The notes under the pieces were generated by a model. That model made no database searches and was not told the DNA's origin. It worked only from the letters and a program-made list of their open reading frames with translations. DNA of 32,087 nucleotides, taken from positions 1 through 32,087 of the forward strand of contig JBNRMJ010000016.1 in the NCBI GenBank assembly GCA_050309435.1, written 5' to 3'. The position numbers were made by a program, and so were the translations under genes. Source of the DNA: CAYXVJ01 sp050309435. Lineage in GTDB: Bacteria; Bacillota; Clostridia; Saccharofermentanales; Fastidiosipilaceae. This document shows, piece by piece, positions 16,549-25,172 of the stretch; position 1 is the stretch's first letter; each line of letters starts with the position of its first letter.

Positions 16549-17511
16549 ATGTCTGCATACTTGTTTGTCCATTTTCGAGAGAAAACCACACCCGAAGGGG
16601 AACAGGTTTACTTTTCTTTAAGTAAAGACGGATTCATCTGGGAGGCTGTCAATGAAGGCCGGCCCGTGCTTTGGGCTTATTACGGCGAAAAGGGGGTGCG
16701 TGATCACACGATCATTCAAAACATCCGCGACGGACGCTACCATATTATCTCCACCGACTTGAGCCTGGCCTACGGGATGCGCGGGCGCTTCGCCGGTTCC
16801 TGGGACAAAATATCGAGCGAGGGCAGTAAAAATCTGGCTATCTGGTCTTCGTCGGATTTACTGAACTGGACCGAGCAGCGTCTGGTGAAAATCGCTTCGG
16901 ATGATATGGGCTGCGCCTGGGCTCCGGACATCATATACGATCGCTACAACGAGGATTATCTCTTACACTGGTCCTCCTCTGTTTCTGAAGATCACTATCG
17001 AAAGAAGCGGATCTATTACAGTCGAACGAAAGACTTCAAGATTTTTTCGAGGCCGGCTTTACTTTATGAAAAAGAGGATTCCGGCGTCATTGATTCGGCC
17101 ATGTACGAAGAGGAGGGCTTTTATTATTTGATTGTGAAGAGCGAGAGCAATCCGTCCGGCATGATACTGCTGAAATCCGGGTCCGCGACAGGTCCCTGGA
17201 AACGGCTTGAGGCTTTCGAAACTGCGCTGGCCGATTATGCCAACGGTCTCTACGAAGCTCCAACCGCGCTTCGGACCGACGACGGTCGTGTTTGTCTTTT
17301 TCTTGACTTCTACGGGGCCAAAGGAGCGGCGCAGGGTTACGTGCCTTTCGTGGCTTCGAGTTTCGCCAAGGCTGACTTCAAGCGCTCGGACGAAGCATTT
17401 TCTTTCCCTTACGGTTTCAAACACGGAACCATCTTCCGGATTTCACAGGAAGATTACCAGCGTATCAAGGAGCATCGTTTCGACATCGACGACTACAGCT
17501 CGTACGGTTAG
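16549..17511 (+). CDS. GH43-like five-bladed beta-propeller glycosidase (arabinosidase candidate)
   Basis: The 320-residue protein is the size of a bare GH43 propeller with no extra binding module. Inverting-enzyme residues can be proposed: base D52 in GVRDHTI, pKa modulator D182 in GVIDSAMY, and acid E236 in GLYEAPTA. Blade-like repeats such as LAIWSSSDLLNWTEQ and CAWAPDIIYDRYNEDYLLHWS are typical of the family. The N-terminus (YLFVHFREKTTPEGEQVYFSLSKDG) differs from the usual DP-start of beta-xylosidases, so it is a divergent subfamily. Substrate is most likely an alpha-L-arabinofuranoside, by context. It lies 18 bases after GH31 with AGGTAGGA as the binding site, and is last in the operon before a terminator. 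Confidence 0.75.
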   Translation: MSAYLFVHFREKTTPEGEQVYFSLSKDGFIWEAVNEGRPVLWAYYGEKGVRDHTIIQNIRDGRYHIISTDLSLAYGMRGRFAGSWDKISSEGSKNLAIWSSSDLLNWTEQRLVKIASDDMGCAWAPDIIYDRYNEDYLLHWSSSVSEDHYRKKRIYYSRTKDFKIFSRPALLYEKEDSGVIDSAMYEEEGFYYLIVKSESNPSGMILLKSGSATGPWKRLEAFETALADYANGLYEAPTALRTDDGRVCLFLDFYGAKGAAQGYVPFVASSFAKADFKRSDEAFSFPYGFKHGTIFRISQEDYQRIKEHRFDIDDYSSYG

Positions 17512-17535
17512 GTTAAGAACAGCGTATAAAGAAAG

Positions 17536-17580
17536 AAGACCAATCCCGGACAGGAAGACTGCCCGTGGATTGGTCTTTTT
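17536..17580. terminator. Terminator between convergent GH43 and GH3 genes
   Basis: An 11-base stem AAGACCAATCC (17536-17546) pairs with 17567-17577 and is followed by TTTTT on the plus strand. The minus-strand tail (TTCTTTC) is weaker but may also serve the GH3 gene. Confidence 0.85.
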
Positions 17581-17619
17581 GCGTCGCTTTCATAGCATCA
17601 AGCAGCGGTTTTATGCTTT

Positions 17620-19902
17620 CTAGGCTTCCCGATTCGCTTGATTAATGGCATCGACGAAGGCCTGCATCTGAGCGTTTGTTACTTGACCGCCGCCGAAGTT
17701 AACCAGTCCGCGAAGCGGCATATACTTCATCATCGCGGCCATCATATCCGCCGAAATTGCCGATACTTCGCTCTTGAGATCCTCGTCATCACCGGCCAGT
17801 GACATGCCCAGGAAAGATTGATTTCCCATCATCTGCTCGAAGTAGGCTCTGGCTACGGGATCTTCCATCAGATCGCCGATCGTCGAGTTGATGTCGTATA
17901 CGACGGGCAGTCTTTTACCTTCCAGGTGAATGATTTCGCGAAGGCGAATATCTCTGGATGAGGCGGCGATTTGAATTTCGTAATCCGCCGTTTCGACGTG
18001 CCAGTCGCAGATCTCGCTGTTCCAGTACGAGAATGCCCGTTCGCCAAGGACGAAATGAAGTGTTTTCGTTTCGCCGGCTTCCAGATCGACTTTCGCGAAC
18101 TCTCTTAACTCATGCGAGGGCCTGGCCACATTCTCGCTTTGGCAGGCTACATAGAGCTGAACCGCTTCTTTTCCCCGGCGATCGCCGCTGTTGGTGATGT
18201 CGACCGATACGTGAACTTCATTATCTTTTTTCTCGACTCGGAGATTGTTGTAGTCAAAGCGGGTATAAGACAAGCCGTGACCGAAGGGGAAGAGAACATC
18301 CGCCTTCTTCGTATTGTAATAGCGATAACCGACGTAAATACCCTCGCGGTATTCCACCTTGTCTCGCCCGCCGGGGAAGTTTAAGTATGACGGGTTGTCT
18401 TCCAGTTTCAGCGGGAAGGTTTCGGGCAGCTTGCCGCTCGGATTCGTGTCGCCGAAGAGGATTTTTACCACGGCTCTGCCGACGGCCTGACCGCCCAGGT
18501 AAGCTTCCACGATAGCGGGAACCTGATCGGCCCAGGGCATTTCGACAGGCGAACCGTTATGTAAGACAACCACGGTATCGGGACAGACTTCCAGGACGCG
18601 ACGGATCAACTCGTTTTGGACATCGGGCATGCGCATGTGACTGCGATCGAAGCCTTCGGACTCGAATGCATCCGGGAGTCCGGCGAAAATAACCGCCTTA
18701 TCCACCGTTTTGGCAAGCTCCACGGCTTCCTCGATGAGCTTTTCGTCGATTTCGTCTTTATCGTCGTTAAATCCAAGAGCAAAGCGAACTCCCGGCAGAT
18801 TAGCTGTCGCATCTATCGCTGATTCGACTTTATGGCTGTTGATATGCGAGCTGCCGCCTCCCTGGAAGCGGGGCGAACGGGCATATTTGCCGATAAAGGC
18901 AACCCTGGCGGATTTGTCCAGCGGCAGTACGCCTTCGTTTTTCAACAAGACGATGCAGTCTTCGGCGACTTCGGCGGCGATCTCGTGATCCTTATCAAGA
19001 TCAAAGACGGCTTCGTGATCGCGGTTTTCATGGAATCGGAAAACGATGTTCAGAATTCGCTCGCAAGCCGTATCCAATACACTTTCGTCCAGCCGGCCTT
19101 CTTTGACCGCTTCGACGATCAGGGCATCGTTGACGCCGCCCGATGAAGGCATCTCCAGATCCATGCCTGCTTCGAGATCTTCGACACGTGCATTCGTAGC
19201 GCCCCAGTCGCTGACGACATAACCGTCGAAGCCCCACTCGTTGCGAAGTATGTCTGTCAGATATTCTTTACTCTCGGCGACATAGACGCCGTTTAACTTG
19301 TTATAGGAACACATGACGGTCCAGGGCTTTTGTTTTCTGACGGCAGCTTCGAACGCGGCCAGGTAGATTTCGCGCAGACTGCGCTCGTCTACTTCCGCGC
19401 TGATGCTCATGCGTCTGGTTTCCTGATTGTTGGCGAGAAAATGCTTGATACTGGTTCCGATGTTTTTACTCTGAACGCCTTCGATCAATGCACCTGATAA
19501 TTCGCCGGCCAGCAGGGGATCTTCGGAATAGTATTCAAAATTACGTCCGCAAAGAGGAGAACGCTTGATGTTCACGGCAGGCCCCAGAATGACACTGACG
19601 CCTTCGGCCTGACACTCGTTACCGAGGGTTTCGCCCATGCGCCGGATCAAATCGCGATCAAACGACGCGGCTGTCGCACAACCGGCAGGGAAACAAACGG
19701 CTTTGATGCTTTCGCTTATGCCGAGGTGATCGCCTTCTTCGGGCTGTTTTCTAAGACCGTGCGGGCCGTCAGAGACCATGCTTGCCGGGATGCCCAGCCG
19801 TTCGACCGCCTTGGTATGCCAGAAATCGGCACCCGAACACAGACCTGCTTTCTCTTCCAGAGTCATTCGGGCTATATGGTCCCTGATCTTTTCTTTTGTC
19901 AT
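17620..19902 (-). CDS. GH3 glycosidase (beta-glucosidase type)
   Basis: Retaining exo-beta-glycosidase, 760 residues. The (alpha/beta)8 domain contains KHFLANNQE (about 153-161) and the nucleophile D232 in VVSDWGA. The alpha/beta sandwich offers E416 (in FESEGFDRS) as acid/base. A fibronectin III-like domain follows (GKEAVQLYVAC onward). An unusual tail of about 80 residues ends in a Met-rich segment (MMAAMMKYMPLRGLVNFGGG). Domain order fits bacterial beta-glucosidases, though GH3 members can also act on xylosides or arabinopyranosides. It lies downstream of GH127 in the same orientation, 104 bases apart, with AAGGAGG before its ATG. It may process the sugar exposed after GH127 acts. No signal peptide. 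Confidence 0.88.
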   Translation of the reverse strand: MTKEKIRDHIARMTLEEKAGLCSGADFWHTKAVERLGIPASMVSDGPHGLRKQPEEGDHLGISESIKAVCFPAGCATAASFDRDLIRRMGETLGNECQAEGVSVILGPAVNIKRSPLCGRNFEYYSEDPLLAGELSGALIEGVQSKNIGTSIKHFLANNQETRRMSISAEVDERSLREIYLAAFEAAVRKQKPWTVMCSYNKLNGVYVAESKEYLTDILRNEWGFDGYVVSDWGATNARVEDLEAGMDLEMPSSGGVNDALIVEAVKEGRLDESVLDTACERILNIVFRFHENRDHEAVFDLDKDHEIAAEVAEDCIVLLKNEGVLPLDKSARVAFIGKYARSPRFQGGGSSHINSHKVESAIDATANLPGVRFALGFNDDKDEIDEKLIEEAVELAKTVDKAVIFAGLPDAFESEGFDRSHMRMPDVQNELIRRVLEVCPDTVVVLHNGSPVEMPWADQVPAIVEAYLGGQAVGRAVVKILFGDTNPSGKLPETFPLKLEDNPSYLNFPGGRDKVEYREGIYVGYRYYNTKKADVLFPFGHGLSYTRFDYNNLRVEKKDNEVHVSVDITNSGDRRGKEAVQLYVACQSENVARPSHELREFAKVDLEAGETKTLHFVLGERAFSYWNSEICDWHVETADYEIQIAASSRDIRLREIIHLEGKRLPVVYDINSTIGDLMEDPVARAYFEQMMGNQSFLGMSLAGDDEDLKSEVSAISADMMAAMMKYMPLRGLVNFGGGQVTNAQMQAFVDAINQANREA

Positions 19903-20006
19903 GGAAGCTTCCTCCTTAAATGCGTTAGGATCGTTTCAATACTCGTTTTTTTTACATGGGCTTTTGCTTCATTATACCTTTACTTGTGCAGGTTCAAATC
20001 AAGAAA

Positions 20007-21992
20007 TTATGGCTTTTGAATCTGTCTTATCCAAACGAGCATCTCGCCGGGCTTTCGGTTACACCAGTAAGCGTAAGGGATAAACTTCAAGTCGGCTTTT
20101 TCGAGCTCGACCACGCTCTCGATGCTGTCGATGCTCTGATAAAGGGATTTTTGATTCCATTTCGGATAGTGCTCGCGATAACCCGGGACCAAAAATGCCG
20201 TATATGAGCCGAGTTCGTCTTCGTGAACGGGACGGATGCCCCCCGAAGCCGATGCTCGCTTGGTATCGACCAGAAGTGCTTTCAGATTTTCGCCGTTGTC
20301 GACTTCTTCGAGGCAATAGACCAAAGGGCCATAGCTTAACGCGACTTTACCGCGATTCTCTCTGACTTCGGGATGCGCGATGTTCAAGCGAGGTTTGAGA
20401 TCCAAGTGCACAGAATAGTGGCTTAGCCCGGCCGGAACATCAATAAAAGCAAAGCCCTTTGATATTTCTTTTTCATCACCGTTAATCTCGAGGTAGCTGC
20501 TCCAGCCGGGCTTTCGAATCGCAAGCCTGAAAGCAGACGGGCTGTCTATATGAATCTCCGACATATCGTTTCGGGGGTAGGATCCCGAGACTTTGATCCG
20601 AACTGTTTTCCCCCCGACTTCGACTTCGCTCTCGTTTGAGATAAACTGCTGGAGATAAAGTGTATTGTCGCCTGTTCCGTAGATGTACTGACCCAGTCCG
20701 GCAAGCGTCCTGGCCACGTTCGGCGGACAGCAGGCACAGCCAAACCAGGGCTGTCTGACGGGCTTCAGAGAAGATCGCATCGTGTGCGGAACACAGTTGT
20801 GCGGCCAGACTTCCATGGGATTGACATAAAAGAAACTTTTTCCGTCCATGGCGATGCCCGAGAGAACCGTGTTATAGAGAGCTCGCTCGACGGTGTCGTG
20901 ATAGCGGGCATCTTTCGTGATCAATCCCAGCCTCAGGGCAAAGAGCGCCAGCCCGATCGAAGCGCAGGTTTCCGAGTAGTTGGCGTCATTGGGCAGGTCG
21001 TAATCGATCGTGAAACGCTCCAGATGATTGGACTGACCGATCCCGCCCGTGATATACATCTGCTTTTCGACGATGTTGTCGTATAGGCGGATTGCCGCAT
21101 CGAGCAATTCCCGGTCTCCGGTAGCCGCGGCAACATCTGCCATGCCGGCATAAAGATACACGGCGCGAACAGCGTGACCGCCTGCGGTATCCATTTCTCT
21201 GACCGGCTTTTCCGCCTGATGGTATTCGAGGATGGGATCGTGGTTTTTATTTCCGTAAAGATCGTAGTAATCGGCTTGTTTTCGTTCCAGGATAAAATAA
21301 TTCGGCTCTTTTCCGCGCTCGTCGATGAAGTATTTGGCGAGTTTGAGATATCGATCCTCGCCGCTGACTTCCCATAGTTTGACGAGTGCCAGTTCGATTT
21401 CTTCATGACCGGGATAACCGTGGATCTGATCTTCTTCGGGTCCGAAAACCGTTGCGATCAGGTCTGCGAAACGGCAGACGATATCCAGCAGTGCTCTTTT
21501 TCCTGTGCCCTTGTAATAGGCGACTGCGGCTTCGATGAAGTGTCCGGCGACATATAGTTCGTGACAGTCGCAGAGGTTCTTCCATCTGGCATCGGGGGCT
21601 TTCAGTTGAAAGAAGGTATTCAGGTAGCCGTCCGGCTCCTGTGTCCGGCCGATGAGTTCGATTAAACGGTCTGCTTTGGCTTCAAGTTCGGCATCGGCTT
21701 CGTATGCGAGACTGTAACCGACGGCCTCCAGCCATTTTGCGGCATCGGAGTCCTGGAAAACAAAGCCGCTAAACGTTCCTTCTTCGAGGCCGGCCGCCAT
21801 ACGGAAGTTTTTAACACTGTGACCGGGCTCCGTATCCGGGAGTAAATCGTTCAAGGCATCCCACTGGTAAGGCAGGATGGCGGATTGCACCAGGCCGGTA
21901 TAACGATCGAAGAAATCGTCTGCGATTCGTACCTTGGCGAGTTCGGCAGGCCGCAAGCTGTCAAAACGACTGTTTTTGTTTGAACTTGTCAT
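20007..21992 (-). CDS. GH127 beta-L-arabinofuranosidase (HypBA1-like)
   Basis: Releases terminal beta-L-arabinofuranose, the linkage found on hydroxyproline-rich plant glycoproteins and some pectin side chains. The 661-residue protein matches Bifidobacterium HypBA1 in size and active-site layout. E341 and C343 (in SETCASIG) and C421/C422 (in FGCACCPPN) correspond by motif to the zinc ligands E338, C340, C417 and C418. C421 would be the cysteine nucleophile, and E325 (in NHLERF) the acid/base equivalent of E322. The (alpha/alpha)6 barrel precedes two beta domains. No GH121 partner is visible. The ATG follows AGAGGAG. CTTGTC elements lie at 22009 and inside the first codons (21985). No signal peptide. 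Confidence 0.9.
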   Translation of the reverse strand: MTSSNKNSRFDSLRPAELAKVRIADDFFDRYTGLVQSAILPYQWDALNDLLPDTEPGHSVKNFRMAAGLEEGTFSGFVFQDSDAAKWLEAVGYSLAYEADAELEAKADRLIELIGRTQEPDGYLNTFFQLKAPDARWKNLCDCHELYVAGHFIEAAVAYYKGTGKRALLDIVCRFADLIATVFGPEEDQIHGYPGHEEIELALVKLWEVSGEDRYLKLAKYFIDERGKEPNYFILERKQADYYDLYGNKNHDPILEYHQAEKPVREMDTAGGHAVRAVYLYAGMADVAAATGDRELLDAAIRLYDNIVEKQMYITGGIGQSNHLERFTIDYDLPNDANYSETCASIGLALFALRLGLITKDARYHDTVERALYNTVLSGIAMDGKSFFYVNPMEVWPHNCVPHTMRSSLKPVRQPWFGCACCPPNVARTLAGLGQYIYGTGDNTLYLQQFISNESEVEVGGKTVRIKVSGSYPRNDMSEIHIDSPSAFRLAIRKPGWSSYLEINGDEKEISKGFAFIDVPAGLSHYSVHLDLKPRLNIAHPEVRENRGKVALSYGPLVYCLEEVDNGENLKALLVDTKRASASGGIRPVHEDELGSYTAFLVPGYREHYPKWNQKSLYQSIDSIESVVELEKADLKFIPYAYWCNRKPGEMLVWIRQIQKP

Positions 21993-22016
21993 CTTATATC
22001 TCCTCTTACTTGTCTG
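21985..22016 (+). promoter_or_regulatory. Tandem CTTGTC elements at the start of GH127
   Basis: CTTGTC at 21985-21990 (in the first codons of GH127) and CTTGTCTG at 22009-22016 (in its leader) are direct repeats 24 bases apart. The downstream copy may be chance, but the pair matches the geometry of the other putative AraR sites. Confidence 0.4.
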
Positions 22017-22073
22017 TCCGGAATGAATATCTATCGAACGATAAAGAAATGAATATCCCTTATATCTGCTTTT

Positions 22074-22102
22074 ATTCTAGATAGATATATGGTGAAAGTC
22101 AC
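22074..22102 (-). promoter_or_regulatory. Promoter of the GH127-GH3 operon (GTGACT-17-TAGAAT)
   Basis: On the minus strand GTGACT (22102-22097) and TAGAAT (22079-22074) are 17 bases apart and face GH127. A CTTGTCTG element at 22109 lies immediately upstream of the -35 box. Confidence 0.5.
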
Positions 22103-22108
22103 TCCAAT

Positions 22109-22161
22109 CTTGTCTGACATATCAAAAATACTTGTCTGATCTACAGGCTGTTTTCTTGTCC
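22109..22161 (+). promoter_or_regulatory. Putative AraR operator array between GH127 and GH27
   Basis: Three direct repeats CTTGTCTGAC (22109), CTTGTCTGAT (22131) and CTTGTCCGGG (22155) are spaced 22 and 24 bases apart. The last overlaps the -35 box of the GH27 promoter and the first abuts the -35 box of the opposing GH127 promoter, so one array could silence both operons. The core matches the elements at araR and the first GH51. Confidence 0.55.
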
Positions 22162-22184
22162 GGGCTTATGAAGTGGGCTAAACT
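22156..22184 (+). promoter_or_regulatory. Promoter of the GH27-GH51 operon (TTGTCC-17-TAAACT)
   Basis: TTGTCC (22156-22161) and TAAACT (22179-22184) have 17-base spacing. The same TTGTCC -35 box embedded in a CTTGTC element occurs at the araR promoter, which argues that both are real and co-regulated. Confidence 0.6.
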
Positions 22185-22232
22185 GGATGCGAGATCCGCT
22201 GAAAGATGTCTGAAAAACAGAGGCAGGATAAA

Positions 22233-23597
22233 ATGATGAATGAGGATCGCTTTGGTTCAAGCGAAACATTTAGGAAGCTGACTCCCGAAAAAGTCCTGAA
22301 GAGTCCGCCCATGGGCTGGAACAGCTGGGATTGTTTCGGTGCCAGCGTCACGGAAGACGAAGTACGGGAAAATGCCCGATACATTCATGATCACTTGAAA
22401 GAGTACGGCTGGGAATATGTCGTCGTCGACATTCAATGGTACGAACCGACGGCCGACGGTTGGGACTATCACAATTTTTATCCTCTGACACTCGATGAAT
22501 ACGGTCGTTTGCAACCTGCTTTGAATCGCTTTCCTTCGGCTGCCGGAGGGAAGGGTTTTAAGCCGCTGGCCGATTATGTCCATAGTCTGGGTTTGAAATT
22601 CGGTCTTCATATAATGAGGGGTATTCCCCGTCAGGCGGTGCATCAGAATCTGCCGATCCGGCAGGGTGAAGGTTACGGCTGTCGCGATGCGGCCGCGCAG
22701 GCTTCGATCTGTAAGTGGAACACCGACATGTACGGAACGAATCCTTCTCATCCGGCTGCCCGGGCCTGGTATGACGCTTTGTACCGTCAGTTTGCCGACT
22801 GGACGGTTGACTATGTGAAAGTGGATGATATCGCCTGGAACTTCATCGCCGAAGATCACTATCCGGCAGAAGAGGTTGAACTGATATCCCGGGCCATACA
22901 TAAGACAGGAAGACCGATGGTCTTAAGTTTATCGCCGGGACCGGCTGTTTTCGAAAAACGCGAACACCTGATGAACTACGCTCACATGTGGCGCATGACG
23001 GATGATTTCTGGGACGAATGGCCCTTGTTGCAAACGGTCATGAAGCGCTGTCATGAATGGAGCGAAATCGTCGGTGACGGGAACTGGCCGGATGCGGATA
23101 TGCTCCCGCTCGGATTTATCACCAACCGGCAGGGCCGGGGCCATATGACCCGCTTCACGAGAGACGAACAGCGGCTGGTCATGAACCTCTGGTCGATTTT
23201 CCGTTCTCCGCTGATGATGGGCGGCGATTTAAGGAGAAACGACGACTGGACGCTCGGCTTACTGACAAACAAACGGCTTCTCGCATTTAACCAAAACGGC
23301 GGCAAACCAAAAGAACTGACTTACAATCCAGACGGCCTCATCGTCTGGACACAGATCACCGGGGAAGGACAAGCAAACGGCCTGCTCCTGATCAATGCTT
23401 CCGACGAAACAAGAACGGTGACGCTTGATTTAGCAGCCAAACCATGGCGGGAGCTGGGACTGTTTTCGCTTTTCCTTTGCAATATTTGGGAAGATGAGGA
23501 TCAGATCGAATGTGAGGAAGGCAAACCGGCAGAGATCAAACTGAAGGCTCGCCAATCACGTTTTTATTACTTTAAAGAAGCGAAGAAACGCCTCTGA
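22233..23597 (+). CDS. GH27 enzyme, probable beta-L-arabinopyranosidase (or alpha-galactosidase)
   Basis: Retaining TIM-barrel hydrolase of family GH27, about 454 residues from this start. ATGs at 22206, 22233 and 22236 are in frame; the last two have AGGCAGGA upstream and are preferred. PPMGWNSWDCFG is the family signature. The nucleophile is the first Asp of YVKVDDIAW (about 198) and the acid/base lies in WRMTDDFWD (about 258). Classical alpha-galactosidases carry two adjacent Asp residues that bind the galactose O4/O6 (VNIDDCW-like). Here the second is isoleucine (VVVDIQW, I67 from this start). As I recall, an Ile at this place in the Geobacillus GH27 beta-L-arabinopyranosidase excludes C6. 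Together with the arabinose setting this favours beta-L-arabinopyranosidase. No signal peptide. A GH51 gene follows 48 bases downstream. Confidence 0.85.
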   Translation: MMNEDRFGSSETFRKLTPEKVLKSPPMGWNSWDCFGASVTEDEVRENARYIHDHLKEYGWEYVVVDIQWYEPTADGWDYHNFYPLTLDEYGRLQPALNRFPSAAGGKGFKPLADYVHSLGLKFGLHIMRGIPRQAVHQNLPIRQGEGYGCRDAAAQASICKWNTDMYGTNPSHPAARAWYDALYRQFADWTVDYVKVDDIAWNFIAEDHYPAEEVELISRAIHKTGRPMVLSLSPGPAVFEKREHLMNYAHMWRMTDDFWDEWPLLQTVMKRCHEWSEIVGDGNWPDADMLPLGFITNRQGRGHMTRFTRDEQRLVMNLWSIFRSPLMMGGDLRRNDDWTLGLLTNKRLLAFNQNGGKPKELTYNPDGLIVWTQITGEGQANGLLLINASDETRTVTLDLAAKPWRELGLFSLFLCNIWEDEDQIECEEGKPAEIKLKARQSRFYYFKEAKKRL

Positions 23598-23644
23598 ACA
23601 AAACGAACAGCAGAAAACAAGAAGATAGATATAAGGAGACTAAG

Positions 23645-25156
23645 ATGGCACAGTTAACAATTAATCTGGATCGCGAGATCAGCCGGATCCGTAAGGAAAT
23701 TTACGGTCACTTCTCGGAGCATTTGGGTCATTGCATCTACGAAGGTATCTTCGTGGGCGAGGACAGTCCCATTCCGAACGTGAACGGTATGAGAAAAGAC
23801 GTTGTCGAGGCATTCAAACGTATTCGGGTACCTGTATTACGCTGGCCGGGAGGTTGCTTCGCCGACGAGTACCACTGGAAAGACGGTATTGGTCCGAAAG
23901 AAAGCCGCAAGCGTATGGTCAACACGCACTGGGGCGGCGTCGTGGAAGACAACAGCTTCGGTACCCATGAGTTCTTCGAGCTCTGTCGTCAGGTGGGCTG
24001 CGAGCCTTATGTCAACGGAAACCTGGGCAGCGGTACCGTGCAGGAAATGGCGGACTGGGTCGAGTATATGACCTTCGACGGTGTTTCGCCGATGGCCGAG
24101 CTTCGAAAAGAAAACGGTCAGGAAAAACCCTGGAAACTGAAGTATTTCGGTGTTGGTAACGAGAACTGGGGCTGCGGCGGCAATATGCGCCCGTCCTATT
24201 ATGCGGACGAATATCGTCGTTATCAGACTTATGTCAGAAACTACGGAAATAATCAGATCTACAAGATTGCCTGCGGGCCCAACGGCGGCGACTACGACTG
24301 GACCGAGACCGTCATGAAGATCGCAGGAGGATACACAAATGCAATCACGCTGCATCACTATACGATGTCGAATACCTGGGAAGATAAGGGCTATGCCACC
24401 GGCTTCACCCGGGACGAGTGGTATCAGACCTTGTCGAACACCCTGGTGATGGAAGACTTGATCCGCGGTCACCTGGCCGTCATGGACCGCTACGATCCCA
24501 AGCAGAAAGTAGCCCTTATTGTTGACGAATGGGGTACCTGGTACAAGGTCGAGCCCGGCAGCAATCCCGGCTTCCTCTTCCAGCAGAACACGACTCGCGA
24601 CGCAATTGTCGCCGCGATCAACCTGAATATCTTCAATAAATACAGCAAGCGCGTGCACATGGCAAACATCGCCCAGATCGTAAATGTCCTGCAGGCAATC
24701 ATTCTGACCGACGGCGATAAGATGATCTTAACTCCGACTTATCATGTCTTCGATCTGTATAAAGAGCATCAGGATGCGACTTTACTGCAGTCTTCGATCG
24801 ATACAGTGGATGTCGGTAATGCCAAGGTCAAAGTGCCCAACCTGAGCGAATCCGTTTCGCGCCAGGCAGACGGTTCCCTGACGATTACGCTGGCCAACTT
24901 GTCCGCCGACGAAGATTATCCCGTTTCGGTTTCGCTGCGTACGGCTCTGGAGTCCAAGGGTTACGAGCTCCTCGAAGCCAGAATTCTGGCCGGCGACAAG
25001 GATGTTCTGGACAGACACAATAACTTCGAACAGCCCGAAGTCGTAAAACCCGAAGACTATGCATCCGCGGTCACTCTGAAGGATGGCGGACTGGAACTGG
25101 AAACAAACATTCCGGCGGCCAGTGTTCTCCTGATTCGTCTGAGTGAAAAGGCATAA
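23645..25156 (+). CDS. GH51 alpha-L-arabinofuranosidase (second copy)
   Basis: Second GH51, 503 residues, clearly not a recent duplicate of the one at 12950. The acid/base E173 sits in FGVGNENWGCGGNM and the nucleophile E295 in IVDEWGTWY, whereas the first copy has GNEMDGPW and FDEWNVW. The N-terminus (IYGHFSEHLGHCIYEGIFVGEDS) and the LRWPGGCFADEYHWKDGIGP stretch belong to a different GH51 branch. The two enzymes probably divide labour, for example linear arabinan versus branched or xylan-linked arabinose; the sequence does not say which. The ATG follows ATAAGGAGAC. The gene is last in the GH27 operon and is followed by a terminator. No signal peptide. Confidence 0.95.
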   Translation: MAQLTINLDREISRIRKEIYGHFSEHLGHCIYEGIFVGEDSPIPNVNGMRKDVVEAFKRIRVPVLRWPGGCFADEYHWKDGIGPKESRKRMVNTHWGGVVEDNSFGTHEFFELCRQVGCEPYVNGNLGSGTVQEMADWVEYMTFDGVSPMAELRKENGQEKPWKLKYFGVGNENWGCGGNMRPSYYADEYRRYQTYVRNYGNNQIYKIACGPNGGDYDWTETVMKIAGGYTNAITLHHYTMSNTWEDKGYATGFTRDEWYQTLSNTLVMEDLIRGHLAVMDRYDPKQKVALIVDEWGTWYKVEPGSNPGFLFQQNTTRDAIVAAINLNIFNKYSKRVHMANIAQIVNVLQAIILTDGDKMILTPTYHVFDLYKEHQDATLLQSSIDTVDVGNAKVKVPNLSESVSRQADGSLTITLANLSADEDYPVSVSLRTALESKGYELLEARILAGDKDVLDRHNNFEQPEVVKPEDYASAVTLKDGGLELETNIPAASVLLIRLSEKA

Positions 25157-25172
25157 GATCAATAAAACCGAG

